Assembly: GCF_947498015.1 (NCBI RefSeq)
Contig: NZ_CANMIR010000002.1
Location: 1-64,000, forward strand
DNA from: an uncultured Neptuniibacter sp.
Lineage (GTDB): Bacteria; Pseudomonadota; Gammaproteobacteria; Pseudomonadales; Balneatricaceae
Length of the DNA stretch: 64,000 bases
Direction of reading: 5' to 3'
Within the stretch, counting starts at the first letter, position 1. Each line of letters opens with the position of its first letter. The translations under genes were made by a program, and so were the position numbers. Shown one piece after another: positions 29,395-38,335 of the stretch. Under the pieces are notes generated by a model. The model was not told the origin of the DNA. It searched no databases and saw only the letters and a list, made by a program, of their open reading frames with translations.

Positions 29395-30828
29395 TTACTG
29401 TTTTGGAACGCTGCCCATCATAGATTTAGTTTCCATGAACTCTTCAACACCGTAATGACCCCATTCACGACCATTACCGGACTGTTTATAACCCCCAAAC
29501 GGCGCTCTGGCATCAGCGGGTGCGCCGTTAAGATGAATCATACCTGTGCGCATACGCGCAGCAACCGCTTTCGCACGATCAAGATCAGCAGAGTAGACGC
29601 CTCCTGATAAGCCGTAGATGCTGTCATTGGCTATCGCAATCGCGTCCTCTTCATCTTTATAGGTCATGATGCTAACAACAGGGCCAAAAATCTCTTCTCG
29701 CGCAATCGTCATCTCAGGAGTGACATTAGCAAACACTGTTGGTTTAACAAAGCAGCCCTGTTCCAGGCCTTCAGGGGAGCCTGTACCACCAGCGACCAGT
29801 TGCGCACCCTCATCGATTCCCTTCTGGATCAATGCCTGTACACGTTGCCACTGCAGTTTAGATACCACAGGGCCCATTGCGGTCCCTTCCGCCATAGGAT
29901 CACCGGTGACAACAGATTCCGCAGCAGCTTTGGCAATCTCAATCGTATCCGCCAAACGATTTTCCGGTACCAGCAAACGAGTTTGCGCATTACAGGATTG
30001 ACCCGTGTTACCCATCACGCCCTTAACGCTACGCTTGATCACTTTTGCAAAATCAGCATCATCCAGAATGATATTGGCTGACTTGCCACCTAACTCCAGT
30101 GATACCTTCTTCAAGTTTTCCGCAGCAGCGATAGAGACCTGCTTACCAGCCTGAGTAGAGCCAGTAAATGAGATCATATCGATCTGTGGATGAGCACTCA
30201 GAGCTGCACCCACCGTCGGCCCGTCTCCATCTACCAGATTGAAAACGCCCGCAGGAAGACCCGCTTCAGCCAGGATCTCTGCAAAAATATGCGCTGTACG
30301 AGGGGCTACCTCACTGGGTTTCAGCACCATTGTGCACCCCGCTGCGATCGCAGGAGCGACCTTGCAGGTAATCTGATTCAAAGGCCAGTTCCACGGTGTG
30401 ATCATACCGCACACACCCACAGGCTCTTTCACGATGGTTGTAGTGCCCACCACTTCCGTGAAATCCGTCTTTTTCAAAACACTCAGAGCAACTTTGATAT
30501 GGCCTAAACCAGCCATCACCTGTGCCTGGCGGGAAAACTCAATCGGAGCCCCCATCTCTTCAGTAGTGGCTAAGGCCAGATCATCAAGGCGAGACATGTA
30601 ACACTCAACAATCCGCTCAAGCAGAGCGATACGCTCCTCTTTACTGCTCAGACTGAAAGTTTGAAACGCATCAACCGCAGCGGCTACCGCTGATTCAACA
30701 TCATCACGGTTACCTAAACGGATCTGTGAAACCACCTCATCGGTCGCCGGATTTAAGACATCCAAGACTTCGCTACCCTTTGGCTCGACCCATTCACCGT
30801 TGATAAAGAATTTCTGTAGGTTATGCAT
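29395..30828 (-). CDS. NAD(P)-dependent aldehyde dehydrogenase
   Basis: This 477-aa cytosolic enzyme oxidises an aldehyde to the acid. The hallmarks are MITPWNWPLNQITCKVAPA, the nucleotide-binding FTGSTQAGK, the general base glutamate in LELGGKSANI, and the catalytic cysteine in GNTGQSCNAQTRLLVP. The C-terminus PFGGYKQSGNGREWG is family typical. Closest to the broad DhaS/ALDH9-like group; the aldehyde cannot be named from sequence. It is transcribed alone with its own terminator. Confidence 0.95.
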   Translation of the reverse strand: MHNLQKFFINGEWVEPKGSEVLDVLNPATDEVVSQIRLGNRDDVESAVAAAVDAFQTFSLSSKEERIALLERIVECYMSRLDDLALATTEEMGAPIEFSRQAQVMAGLGHIKVALSVLKKTDFTEVVGTTTIVKEPVGVCGMITPWNWPLNQITCKVAPAIAAGCTMVLKPSEVAPRTAHIFAEILAEAGLPAGVFNLVDGDGPTVGAALSAHPQIDMISFTGSTQAGKQVSIAAAENLKKVSLELGGKSANIILDDADFAKVIKRSVKGVMGNTGQSCNAQTRLLVPENRLADTIEIAKAAAESVVTGDPMAEGTAMGPVVSKLQWQRVQALIQKGIDEGAQLVAGGTGSPEGLEQGCFVKPTVFANVTPEMTIAREEIFGPVVSIMTYKDEEDAIAIANDSIYGLSGGVYSADLDRAKAVAARMRTGMIHLNGAPADARAPFGGYKQSGNGREWGHYGVEEFMETKSMMGSVPKQ

Positions 30829-30960
30829 ATAGAAAGCACCCTTGTAATTTTATTATGACCCTTATAAGGGAATACCATTACATAATTAGATTGAGAAGAC
30901 CAGATACTATTGATACAAAAACGATCTAAAAACAGGCCTAAAAGTATCAAAATATAGCTA

Positions 30961-30986
30961 TAAAAAAAGCCGCTTTAAGCGGCTTC
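30961..30986 (-). terminator. Terminator of the DUF445 gene
   Basis: On the minus strand AAGCCGCTT/AAGCGGCTT forms a compact hairpin (30967-30985) followed by a seven-T run, 18 bases after the DUF445 stop. Confidence 0.92.
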
Positions 30987-31003
30987 CACAAAGCTCATTG
31001 GTT

Positions 31004-31711
31004 TTAAATACCCAGCATAGAGGCGATCAATCCGATCACTCCACCAAACACTCCACCCCAGACAACCAACCATCCCAGATGCTCACGAATCATAGTCTGA
31101 ACAATCTCTTTTACCAGTTGAGGGGTTAGCTCATCTAAACGCTGCTGTACAATCACTTCAACCTTCACCCGCATCTCTGCCATCACATCCGGGCTTTCCA
31201 GCTCATCGCGCAGCATAGTGACAAACTTCTCATCACGGGTCATATCCTCAATAGAGCTCTTCATCTTATCGACAAAGGGTTCTCGTAAAGGCTCAAGCAC
31301 CTCAGTACCACCGACCATCGCTAACATGCCGCCAAAGGATGAGTTCTGGATAACTTCAATCAGGGAATCGAAGGTGGGTGAGAAATCGACTTTCTCAATC
31401 ACCGGCGCAAGGTGCAGATCAGGTTGGCGCCCATTCTCAGCACTCAGAAAACGTTCAATATTCTCCTCAGTAAAGAACTGCTCCATCATCAGAGACTTGA
31501 TGCCACGCTTAAAATCTTCAAACCGCGCAGGAATGACCCCTGAACCATACAGCCCTGGAACCTTTTCAAACAACATATGTACCGCTAACCAGTTAGTCAG
31601 CGCCCCTGACAGGGCAAATAACCCGATCGTCAGTAAGGTGTCATCATCCGCAATCATCCCAGCAGAGAACGCCACAAAAGCAAGTAGATTGGTGAGGAGA
31701 CTCTTGTTCAT
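31004..31711 (-). CDS. DUF445 membrane protein
   Basis: A 235-aa protein of the DUF445 (YheB-like) family. The start at 31711 (MNKSLLTNLLAFVAFSAGM) matches the family; the frame extended to 31834 adds 41 non-conserved residues. The hallmark is IGLFALSGALTNWLAVHMLFEKVPGLYGSGVIPARF (first part quoted as a family description), next to the membrane. A central soluble helical region follows, and a second membrane hairpin at the C-terminus (LGWLVVWGGVFGGVIGLIASM). Function unknown, thought to shape the cell envelope. Confidence 0.9.
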   Translation of the reverse strand: MNKSLLTNLLAFVAFSAGMIADDDTLLTIGLFALSGALTNWLAVHMLFEKVPGLYGSGVIPARFEDFKRGIKSLMMEQFFTEENIERFLSAENGRQPDLHLAPVIEKVDFSPTFDSLIEVIQNSSFGGMLAMVGGTEVLEPLREPFVDKMKSSIEDMTRDEKFVTMLRDELESPDVMAEMRVKVEVIVQQRLDELTPQLVKEIVQTMIREHLGWLVVWGGVFGGVIGLIASMLGI

Positions 31712-31941
31712 CCCGATAACTCTCTTATTCAATTCGACGCCATCATATAAGCCACTGGCTGAGATTAAAACCCCTGAAAATTCAAACTTGATAACAACAG
31801 AATGGATCGACAGCTCAAGGGCCTGATTTGGCATTTATTCAGGTGGATCACCGGTATATCGACTAAATGAACTGGCCTATTTTTTCACAACGTAACCACG
31901 AAAGGCTCTATAATGTGCCGCTTAACCTACCGGACCTTCAG

Positions 31942-32106
31942 ATGAACCGTAAAAAGAAGATTAAGCAGATCCTGACTAAAAAGCTAAAAAAATCAAAAGC
32001 GAAACTGGCACCTAAAAGCAGTAAGCCACGCTATATCGCTAAAGCTGACAGGGATCAAACTGACGCCCCAGCGGGCAACTCGTCATCTGATGGCAGCGCT
32101 ACTTAA
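31942..32106 (+). CDS. DUF2986 family small basic protein
   Basis: This 54-aa very basic protein starts MNRKKKIKQILTKKLKKSKA and contains KPRYIAKADRD. This is the DUF2986 pattern of marine gammaproteobacteria. The frame opens earlier, at 31867, but those residues do not fit the family. Function unknown; the charge suggests nucleic acid binding. It lies between the divergent DUF445 gene and the convergent peroxiredoxin gene. Confidence 0.8.
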   Translation: MNRKKKIKQILTKKLKKSKAKLAPKSSKPRYIAKADRDQTDAPAGNSSSDGSAT

Positions 32107-32170
32107 ATGCTCACCACCTGGCTTAAAAAGAGTTAGCAGCGATTAAACCATTGCCGGTGTGGCAAAACCA

Positions 32171-32195
32171 AAAAAGGGGCGATAAGCCCCTTCTC
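32171..32195. terminator. Terminator of the peroxiredoxin gene
   Basis: AAGGGGC (32174-32180) and GCCCCTT (32186-32192) form a hairpin that, on the minus strand, is followed by six T. It can also act on the plus-strand DUF2986 transcript. Confidence 0.88.
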
Positions 32196-32213
32196 TTAAA
32201 AGTCATCTAACAC

Positions 32214-32687
32214 TTAAAGCAGTGTCAGCATCGTTTCTGCACTGCTCCGTTCAAACTGTTTGGGTGCTTCAACATTTAGCTCAGTCACTACACCATCTTC
32301 AATGACCATCGCATAGCGTTGCGAGCGAATGCCACCGAAACCTCCGGTGTTCATCTCCAGCCCCATCGCCTGAGTCAGCTCAGCCCCGCCATCGGCAACC
32401 ATCGTAATCAGCTCAGCATTCTGAGCCTCAGCCCATGCTTTCATCACAAAGGTATCGTTTACAGAGAGACACGCGATAATGTCCACTCCTTTTGCAAAGA
32501 ATTGATCCGCATGGACTACGTATCCGGGAAGGTGAGATGCGGAACAGGTGGGAGTAAACGCACCCGGCAACGCAAAAAGAACAACCCGTTTACCCGCAAA
32601 AAGCTCACTAATTGAACCGGATTGGCTCTCTCCCGCGAGCAGTGTTGTCACACTGACATCCGGTAATTTATCGCCTACTTTGATCAT
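32214..32687 (-). CDS. Peroxiredoxin (Prx5/AhpC-TSA type)
   Basis: A 157-aa thiol peroxidase that reduces peroxides. The start at 32687 (MIKVGDKLPDVSVTTLL) is family typical; a start four codons earlier is possible. The peroxidatic cysteine is in PGAFTPTCSASHLPGY, and the SVNDTFVMKAWA segment is the Prx5 signature. There is no fused glutaredoxin domain, which occurs in some relatives, so glutaredoxin or thioredoxin must come from elsewhere. Monocistronic. Confidence 0.95.
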   Translation of the reverse strand: MIKVGDKLPDVSVTTLLAGESQSGSISELFAGKRVVLFALPGAFTPTCSASHLPGYVVHADQFFAKGVDIIACLSVNDTFVMKAWAEAQNAELITMVADGGAELTQAMGLEMNTGGFGGIRSQRYAMVIEDGVVTELNVEAPKQFERSSAETMLTLL

Positions 32688-32781
32688 CTGAACACCCACG
32701 CATAGTTTGTCTGTCGTTAACTACCCACTGTAGCAGACAATCATCCGGTCGGTTAGAGGACCCTCTATCGCAGGAATAACT

Positions 32782-32985
32782 CTACAGCGATCGGTAGTTT
32801 AGAATCAGCCCCACCAGTTCGTGATCACTGGCGACAGATTTTAAAGATTCATCCAGTGTGCGACGCTGCGGCAGAGCGATGTTGAATTTGTCACGTAGCA
32901 ACTGTTGCACAGCGCGATCATTGGCCGGATCCAGTTCGATACCTGCAAAAATCGATATACGCTGCAACAGAAAAGACTTATCCAT
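32782..32985 (-). CDS. Small hypothetical protein (67 aa)
   Basis: Not a family I recognise. The ATG at 32985 starts MDKSFLLQRISIFAGIELD; an in-frame TTG at 32994 would overlap the upstream stop codon. The protein is soluble and mixed helical, and ends in HELVGLILNYRSL. It follows another small unknown gene by five bases, so the two are probably co-transcribed and may act together. Confidence 0.65.
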   Translation of the reverse strand: MDKSFLLQRISIFAGIELDPANDRAVQQLLRDKFNIALPQRRTLDESLKSVASDHELVGLILNYRSL

Positions 32986-32990
32986 AAACT

Positions 32991-33227
32991 TCAAAAGGCT
33001 CTTGTATGAGTTGAAATTAAAGTAAATTCATCGGCAACCCGTTGATCCGGATAATGTTCCCCAAGATAGCGGTGCATTGATTCGGTCGACATCAGACCGG
33101 TAATACGTTTCCAGCTTTGACGTTTGCCGTGCGGTTGAAAAGCATTTGGCTCATAACAAGCCCACTGCTCACTGTCTCTGCTCATAAATTTGGATACACA
33201 GAGGTCATTATTAAGATTTTCCAGCAT
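32991..33227 (-). CDS. Small hypothetical protein (78 aa)
   Basis: This 78-aa soluble protein starts MLENLNNDLCVSKFMSRDSE and is rich in aromatic and His residues (WACYEPNAFQPHGKRQSW). No membrane segment or signal peptide. GGAGTT lies 8-13 bases before the ATG. It heads a two-gene unit with the 67-aa gene. Family not recognised. Confidence 0.65.
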   Translation of the reverse strand: MLENLNNDLCVSKFMSRDSEQWACYEPNAFQPHGKRQSWKRITGLMSTESMHRYLGEHYPDQRVADEFTLISTHTRAF

Positions 33228-33485
33228 GAGTGGTAACTCCCTTTACTTCGGAAAACCCATTATCTTTCAGATTTTATATTCTATAAAAAATAGATCGGTA
33301 ATTAAAAAAATACCGGCGCAACTACAGTTTCAATAAAAATATTCAGAAGAAACTTAATAAAAAAGCGGAGAAGCGGTTAAAGATCGGGGCTTTGTAGAAG
33401 TATTTATAAATTTTTAAAGAGCATGACGGGCGCCATGCTCTATCTCGCCACAATTCAAAATTGAATCGGACTAATAGGTACAGAC
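33228..33485. other. AT-rich intergenic region with the cold-shock gene terminator
   Basis: This region holds the promoter of the 78-aa gene and the 3' end of the cold-shock mRNA. On the minus strand AGAGCATG/CATGCTCT (33418-33441) forms an 8-bp stem followed by a T/A-rich run and is a probable terminator. A short palindrome ATTCAA-AA-TTGAAT lies at 33452-33465. No gene is seen. Confidence 0.6.
33412..33441 (-). terminator. Terminator of the cold-shock gene
   Basis: The stem AGAGCATG/CATGCTCT with an 8-base loop is followed on the minus strand by CTTTAAAAATTT. It lies about 45 bases after the cold-shock stop codon. Confidence 0.75.
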
Positions 33486-33695
33486 TTATAGAGGACGGAT
33501 GTTCTCAGCCTGTGGACCTTTCTGGCCCTGAGTTACAGAGAACTCAACCTGCTGGCCTTCCTGAAGGCTTTTGAAACCGTCACCAGCGATAGCGCTGAAG
33601 TGAGCGAAAACATCTGGGCCAGACTGCTGCTCGATGAAACCAAAACCTTTCTCATCGTTGAACCATTTAACTGTGCCAGTCGTTGTATTAGACAT
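33486..33695 (-). CDS. CspA-family cold-shock protein
   Basis: This 69-aa single cold-shock domain protein binds single-stranded nucleic acid and melts RNA structure. RNP1 is KGFGFIE and RNP2 is VFAHFSAI; the lead strand is GTVKWFNDE. Length is standard. A leader of roughly 200 AT-rich bases (33696-33916) lies before the next gene, as in cspA-type genes where the 5' UTR controls temperature response. Which Csp paralogue it is cannot be decided. Confidence 0.97.
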   Translation of the reverse strand: MSNTTTGTVKWFNDEKGFGFIEQQSGPDVFAHFSAIAGDGFKSLQEGQQVEFSVTQGQKGPQAENIRPL

Positions 33696-33916
33696 AATTT
33701 TTAATCCTATTTTCGGAAATAATTAAAGCGCCTTAAATAAGGCAGATTTTGCAGGAATTTTTACTTTGTACTTATGAAAACAGGACGAGGAATTAAGATA
33801 AAACTTCGAAATGACGTGCATAAATAGAGAATAAATCATCAAGCTGGTCAAACAATATACAGAACCTACTAATAAGTCAAAGACTATATTTTTTATTTTC
33901 AGATCCATCCTCTGAT
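33696..33916 (-). promoter_or_regulatory. Long AT-rich leader/promoter region of the cold-shock gene
   Basis: About 220 bases without a convincing gene precede the cold-shock ATG on the minus strand. A frame of 72 codons (33723-33941) crosses it, but it overlaps the upstream gene, lacks a ribosome-binding site and is AT-rich like untranslated cspA leaders. Interpretation as a regulatory leader follows from the gene family. Confidence 0.5.
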
Positions 33917-35368
33917 TTACCCAAATGCAGAACCTAACCACTGCTCAATTTTCTGGCCCTCAACGCTGTCAGGCATATTCAGCCCCATCAGCAACCGTGA
34001 CGCTGCTGCCAGATAGGGGACACGCCACTCAGGAGAGAGCCAACCAACGGTTTCCAGTACCGCCGCACCGTATTTAAAGTCATGCGCTTTGTTGGATTTA
34101 TACAGTAACCACCGGTTCAACTGCTGCTTTAACTGCGGCCAAGCCTCCATAGGATAGGATTGCAGTAGCAAGCGGGCGTCTTGCGGCGCATACCCCAGTG
34201 ATTCACCAATCTTTTCGATTAATGGCAGCGTACTGCGCTCAGTTGAAGGCTCCGCGCTAAAATCCAGAATATCCAGTCCATTCCAACCGCCCTCGCCTCT
34301 TTGCTGCTTCATCTGCACAACATAGCTGACAGCCTGTAGTGGAATAACCCGCCTCAACACCGGATCTGCAGCTCTTTGCCACAGACTATAAAGTGCGTGG
34401 GTAACCGTCACTGTATGGAGCATCGGTATAGTCGGGCGGTTCATGACGCTATCAGCGGCGGCCAGAAATACCGCATCCCAGAGCGCCTGAAGTGGCATTC
34501 CCCGATTAAGGCGCTCAATAACCCTCTGCCGATTCAGTTCGACCCCGTCAGCCCGTAAACTCCCCAATAGAGCCCTTGTCCCTGAGCTATCCGCTCCCGG
34601 TCTGAAAGAGTGATCAGGAATATCTCGGGCAAGTTTAAGATTGGCCGGATAATCCTGTTCCCACCAATTATTCTGCGTATCGGCAGATAGATTTCCATCA
34701 GCGAGTAAGGCATAGGTGACACCGCGCAGGATCATCTCACTATCACGCCAACCAGAATACTCCAGACTTCGACACACCCCAGCGAGCAGAATTGCCTTAT
34801 GGCCGATAGAATGAAAATCCCTGACCGCCCACGCCAACATCAGTGCAAAGACCTGATGCATACTGCCAGAACGCGCCAATCGTGTGATCGCCCGGTCGGC
34901 TTGTAACCAGATCCGCTCCTTCATCCCCTGTTGATAAAGCGTTGCTGCTTCAGACAGAGGAGGCAGCCCCTCCTGAGTGGCGCCCAGTACCCAACCGGAG
35001 AGATTACGATTACGTGCCTGGCTATGTTTAAAGTAATCCACATTCCATAACAGAGGGATCCAGCTTGCTACCCCCTCTCCCTGTATTGAAAGGCGCCTCG
35101 CCGCATCAACCATCAACACTGCATGGTACTTAAAACCAACCGGACGCGGTTCTATATGGCTCACCCCCGCTGCTAATAGCGCTTTAATCAGCGCGGGTTT
35201 TCGCAACCGACCACTCTTAATCTCCTCTACCACCCATCCCGTGAGCTGCTCCCGCGGGGTATTCACCAACCGGGCCACCAGAACCGCCTGTTCACCTGCT
35301 GTAACAGCAGGCATAAACCCAACCAGTGGGCTGGCAACTAAACCGGTCAACAGTGTACGGCGTTTCAT
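33917..35368 (-). CDS. Exported protein of unknown function with twin-arginine-like signal
   Basis: A 483-aa protein I cannot place in a family. The start at 35368 follows GGAGG and gives MKRRTLLTGLVASPLVGF then AVTAGEQ, a signal peptide with an RR motif in a Tat-like context. The mature part is mostly helical, rich in Trp, His and Arg (RDFHSIGHKAILLAG, WWEQDYPANLKLARD, TVTHALYSLWQRA), suggesting a buried active site or cofactor pocket. If Tat-exported it is probably folded with a cofactor in the cytoplasm first; that is inference. It is transcribed alone. Confidence 0.82.
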   Translation of the reverse strand: MKRRTLLTGLVASPLVGFMPAVTAGEQAVLVARLVNTPREQLTGWVVEEIKSGRLRKPALIKALLAAGVSHIEPRPVGFKYHAVLMVDAARRLSIQGEGVASWIPLLWNVDYFKHSQARNRNLSGWVLGATQEGLPPLSEAATLYQQGMKERIWLQADRAITRLARSGSMHQVFALMLAWAVRDFHSIGHKAILLAGVCRSLEYSGWRDSEMILRGVTYALLADGNLSADTQNNWWEQDYPANLKLARDIPDHSFRPGADSSGTRALLGSLRADGVELNRQRVIERLNRGMPLQALWDAVFLAAADSVMNRPTIPMLHTVTVTHALYSLWQRAADPVLRRVIPLQAVSYVVQMKQQRGEGGWNGLDILDFSAEPSTERSTLPLIEKIGESLGYAPQDARLLLQSYPMEAWPQLKQQLNRWLLYKSNKAHDFKYGAAVLETVGWLSPEWRVPYLAAASRLLMGLNMPDSVEGQKIEQWLGSAFG

Positions 35369-35550
35369 AATGATTCCTCCATAACGGCAGATTAGACTAT
35401 TTCCGGCAAACTGCAGGGCTAAAGCGATTGATTGCACAACGAAGGCTCAGACTGCAGTGGTGAAAAGCCGGGTGAATTAATGCAGTCACAGTGCCACCCA
35501 ACTCAAAAGCAGGTATAAAGGTCAGACAACAAATCAGAACGATATTAGAG

Positions 35551-35862
35551 ATGACAACTTGGTTCGCTAAAAACCTCGGAGATGGTATGTTCGCCTCAGA
35601 ACCTTTAGAGGATCTGACGGAGAACTTTTGTCTAGCAGTTGAATCTTCAGACGCCCCACCGGAGATGGCTGCTTTTTATCGCCATGAATCCGATGGAAGC
35701 CTTCACTGCAGCGTTAAGGTCTACTTCTCTCCCGCAGCGGTTGAGTTTGCAGAATCAATCGGTGCAAAACCCTGCTCCCGCCCCTCCATTTATGGTCTTT
35801 GTCCGATTGCAGATTCAGAACAGGCCATTGCGTTACTATTTCCAGAAGAGAAACCAAGCTAA
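35551..35862 (+). CDS. Small hypothetical protein (103 aa)
   Basis: A 103-aa soluble protein starting MTTWFAKNLGDGMFASEPLED, with the later block VKVYFSPAAVEFAESIGAKPCSRPS. I do not recognise the family. A start at 35491 would add 20 unlikely residues. It ends eight bases before the MmcQ/YjbR gene, so the two are probably one transcript. Confidence 0.7.
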   Translation: MTTWFAKNLGDGMFASEPLEDLTENFCLAVESSDAPPEMAAFYRHESDGSLHCSVKVYFSPAAVEFAESIGAKPCSRPSIYGLCPIADSEQAIALLFPEEKPS

Positions 35863-35870
35863 GGTGTTTT

Positions 35871-36284
35871 ATGGATTTTAAGCAGGCTGAACGTTACTGC
35901 CTCTCTCTTCCAGAGGCCACGCTTGAATACCCCTTCGGTGCAGATGTGTCTGTATTCAAAATCAAGAACAAAATGTTTGCCCTGCTCGCCACCAGCGGCG
36001 GGACAGGCAAAGAGCTGGGCACCCAATTTGCTGGAGAGGCATTTATCAATCTGAAGTGTGATCCCGAAGAGTCCTTTATGCTGCGGGATATCTTTCCAGA
36101 GGTGCTGCCGGGTTACCATATGTCAAAAAAGCACTGGATCAGTGTCGTATTGATCGACTCAATGCCCGAAAAAGAGATTGAGCGACTGATCGATCGCTCC
36201 TACGGACTGGTGGTAAAAGGGCTGAAGAAAGCAGAGCGCTTACAGCTGGAACTGGCCTATTCACCTGAACAGCTTTACCGGTAA
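35871..36284 (+). CDS. MmcQ/YjbR-family protein
   Basis: A 137-aa cytosolic protein of the YjbR (DUF419) family with a CyaY-like/DNA-binding-like fold and unproven function. The start MDFKQAERYCLSLPEATLEYPFG and the end block MSKKHWISVVLIDSMPEKEIERLIDRSYGLVVKGL (partly quoted) are the family pattern: the YPFG turn and KHWISV strand are hallmarks. The ATG at 35871 fits the family length. Confidence 0.92.
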   Translation: MDFKQAERYCLSLPEATLEYPFGADVSVFKIKNKMFALLATSGGTGKELGTQFAGEAFINLKCDPEESFMLRDIFPEVLPGYHMSKKHWISVVLIDSMPEKEIERLIDRSYGLVVKGLKKAERLQLELAYSPEQLYR

Positions 36285-36293
36285 CAGACTGCA

Positions 36294-36716
36294 CTAGCGT
36301 CCCTTGGCTTTCAGCTCATCCCAGTTCAGCAATAACCAGAAGTTCAAACCGATCATCAGTCCGACAAAAGTGAACAGCTGAAAAGTCTGATAAAAACTGA
36401 TACTGCCGCTCACCTCTGCTAACGGCCAGATCAGTAACATCGGGATGTCGGCAACAAACATACCGCCCAGTGTTAATGTCAGAAAGTTAACCCGCTGCTT
36501 TTTCACCAACAGCCGATAGAAACGATATCCCAGAAAGAACATATACAGATAGGCGACCGGAATGCTTGCGATCGCCATCCCTAAAAAGAGGCCGATAAAG
36601 GTCCAAAAACCCTGATCCATATTAAAACCAGAGATCCCCGTATAGAAGGCAAACACCTCAAAGGCGAACGGTGTTATCAACGGAGCCAGTGCCAGCGCTC
36701 TACTTTCATTTTTCAT
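36294..36716 (-). CDS. Four-helix membrane protein of unknown function
   Basis: A 140-aa polytopic inner-membrane protein with four predicted helices (about 10-27, 37-62, 78-100 and 112-130) separated by short loops. It starts MKNESRALALAPLITPFAFE and ends in a basic tail. No family is recognised. It is convergent with the MmcQ/YjbR gene. Confidence 0.75.
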   Translation of the reverse strand: MKNESRALALAPLITPFAFEVFAFYTGISGFNMDQGFWTFIGLFLGMAIASIPVAYLYMFFLGYRFYRLLVKKQRVNFLTLTLGGMFVADIPMLLIWPLAEVSGSISFYQTFQLFTFVGLMIGLNFWLLLNWDELKAKGR

Positions 36717-36945
36717 AATCGATCCAGATCCGTCGGTAACATCGGTTAACTGAGTAAAACTCTCCCCGCCATATGCGCAACGCAGGTAAGTAACAGACTA
36801 TCAACGCTTGACCGGTATTGACTTGAGGCAAGTTAATTTCGGCAAATTAGTTCTGTTTTACAGAACCGAAACAACTCGATTTTTCATTATTCCTTGCTCC
36901 GCCCTTTCGCTATATTGAAGATAAATTCACGCAGGGAGTGTTCCG

Positions 36946-37290
36946 ATGTACGCAGTTATTTTTGAAGTGATCCCAACCGCAGAGGGCAAAGAGGAGTATC
37001 TCGCGATTGCGGCCAAGCTACGTAGCTTTCTTGAAGACCGGGACGGATTCATCTCGATAGAACGCTTTCAGAGTCTGGTCGATGAGAACAAGATACTCAG
37101 CCTCTCCTTCTGGCGAGATGAGGCCTCAATTCAGGCCTGGCGCAATCTGATGGAACATCGCAACGCCCAAAGTGCAGGTAAAAATCAGCTGTTCCGTTCC
37201 TATCGTATCAGGGTGGCCGAGGTGGTACGTGATTACTCTGATACACAGCGAGAAGACGCCCCCAGCGACTCCCGTTCACTGCACGGTTAA
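36946..37290 (+). CDS. Antibiotic biosynthesis monooxygenase-domain protein
   Basis: A 114-aa small protein of the ABM (YgiN/YdhR-like ferredoxin-fold) family. Features are the first strand YAVIFEVIPTAEGKEEYLAI, the GFISIERFQSL segment and LSLSFWRDEASIQAWRN, the typical helix after the sheet. Members include quinol monooxygenases and haem-degrading enzymes, but many have no known substrate. GGGAG precedes the ATG. Confidence 0.9.
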   Translation: MYAVIFEVIPTAEGKEEYLAIAAKLRSFLEDRDGFISIERFQSLVDENKILSLSFWRDEASIQAWRNLMEHRNAQSAGKNQLFRSYRIRVAEVVRDYSDTQREDAPSDSRSLHG

Positions 37291-37305
37291 ACGGTAGCCC
37301 TGAAG

Positions 37306-38085
37306 TTAATTCTGCCTGCGGGTCAGTTCGCGTAGCAGTTGAAAATAATAGGGCTTACTGGCGAAGCTGTTGTGGCCCTCATTCTCAAACCGGTAGACAG
37401 TCGCCACACCAGCGGGGAAATGCTCAAACAGTTTCAGGGTACTGGCGGACGAGATCACAGGGTCATCGGTCGCCAGAAAGATCGCTGTCTGCGCTGTCAC
37501 TGATTGGGCATAGCGCCAGGAGAGGTACTTATCCTTCAACAGGAGCGAAACCGGAATCCCCCAGTAGCGCTCGCTAGCAACATCTTCAATACTGCTGTAA
37601 GGCGTCACCAGGATCAGTTGACTGGGTGAAACCTGCGCGGCCAGCCGGGTCGCAATACCACTGCCTAAACTTCGCCCGATCAGCACAATATCCGAATGAG
37701 TCTGCTCCACATTACGATAAAGCTTCAGGGCATCCCGATACAGCGACTCTTCTCGGGGCTGACCATCACTCCCGCCATAGCCACGATAGTGCATCAGGTA
37801 GAGTGAGTACTCAGGAAAGGTCTGCTTGAACTCACTTAATCGCTGCGAAACATCCTCCGCGTTGCCGCCAAAATAGAGGATCGCCTGTCGAGTATTTTTG
37901 ACCTCTGTCGTCACCACCGTATGCCCCACCTCTGTCTCAAGCAGATAGGTATGGGCAGGATCGGTCATGCTCCGCTCTTTAGGAAAATAGAGCAGACTCT
38001 CCTGAGAAAAATAGAGAAAGGCACAGAGCAGCACGTAACCGAGGCTACCGACAAAAAGAAGTTTAACAGCCGTTTTTTTCATCAC
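37306..38085 (-). CDS. Membrane-anchored alpha/beta hydrolase
   Basis: A 259-aa protein with one N-terminal membrane helix (LLFVGSLGYVLLCAFLYF) and a hydrolase domain of the BEM46/S33-like type. The nucleophile elbow is IGRSLGSG, the acid is probably in FLATDDPVI and the histidine in FENEGHNSF, so the triad is complete. The MHYRGYGGSDG loop forms the oxyanion region. Substrate unknown. Confidence 0.9.
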   Translation of the reverse strand: MMKKTAVKLLFVGSLGYVLLCAFLYFSQESLLYFPKERSMTDPAHTYLLETEVGHTVVTTEVKNTRQAILYFGGNAEDVSQRLSEFKQTFPEYSLYLMHYRGYGGSDGQPREESLYRDALKLYRNVEQTHSDIVLIGRSLGSGIATRLAAQVSPSQLILVTPYSSIEDVASERYWGIPVSLLLKDKYLSWRYAQSVTAQTAIFLATDDPVISSASTLKLFEHFPAGVATVYRFENEGHNSFASKPYYFQLLRELTRRQN

Positions 38086-38248
38086 TCTGATTCTGCTCTA
38101 CCCAGAAAAGGACACATTAATACAACCACTGCTGTATCGCTCACAGTCTAAGCGTTAACGCTATACAGAGAAACAGATAGTCAGGCAGAAGGTCATTAGG
38201 ACAAATATCGAAGGGTAAAACGAGGAACAACTGGGGGGGAGGAGGAGG

Positions 38249-38288
38249 CAGATCTTGCATTGTACCGGTAGGTAGAACGCAAGATCTG
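38249..38288. repeat. Perfect 10-bp inverted repeat downstream of the thiolase gene
   Basis: CAGATCTTGC (38249-38258) and GCAAGATCTG (38279-38288) are exact complements with a 20-base loop, in the 250-base gap after the thiolase stop codon. Further hairpins (GGGTTT/AAACCC at 38298-38313 and TTCTGA/TCAGAA at 38315-38331) lie between. No strong T-run is seen, so this may be a structured 3' end rather than a classic terminator. Confidence 0.55.
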
Positions 38289-38335
38289 AACCTGTGGGTT
38301 TTAGTAAACCCCTATTCTGAATTTAATCAGAACAA

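Noticed and set aside
33723-33941. 72-codon hydrophobic frame before the cold-shock gene
   Set aside because: It overlaps the neighbouring gene, has no ribosome-binding site, and lies where a long untranslated cspA-type leader is expected.
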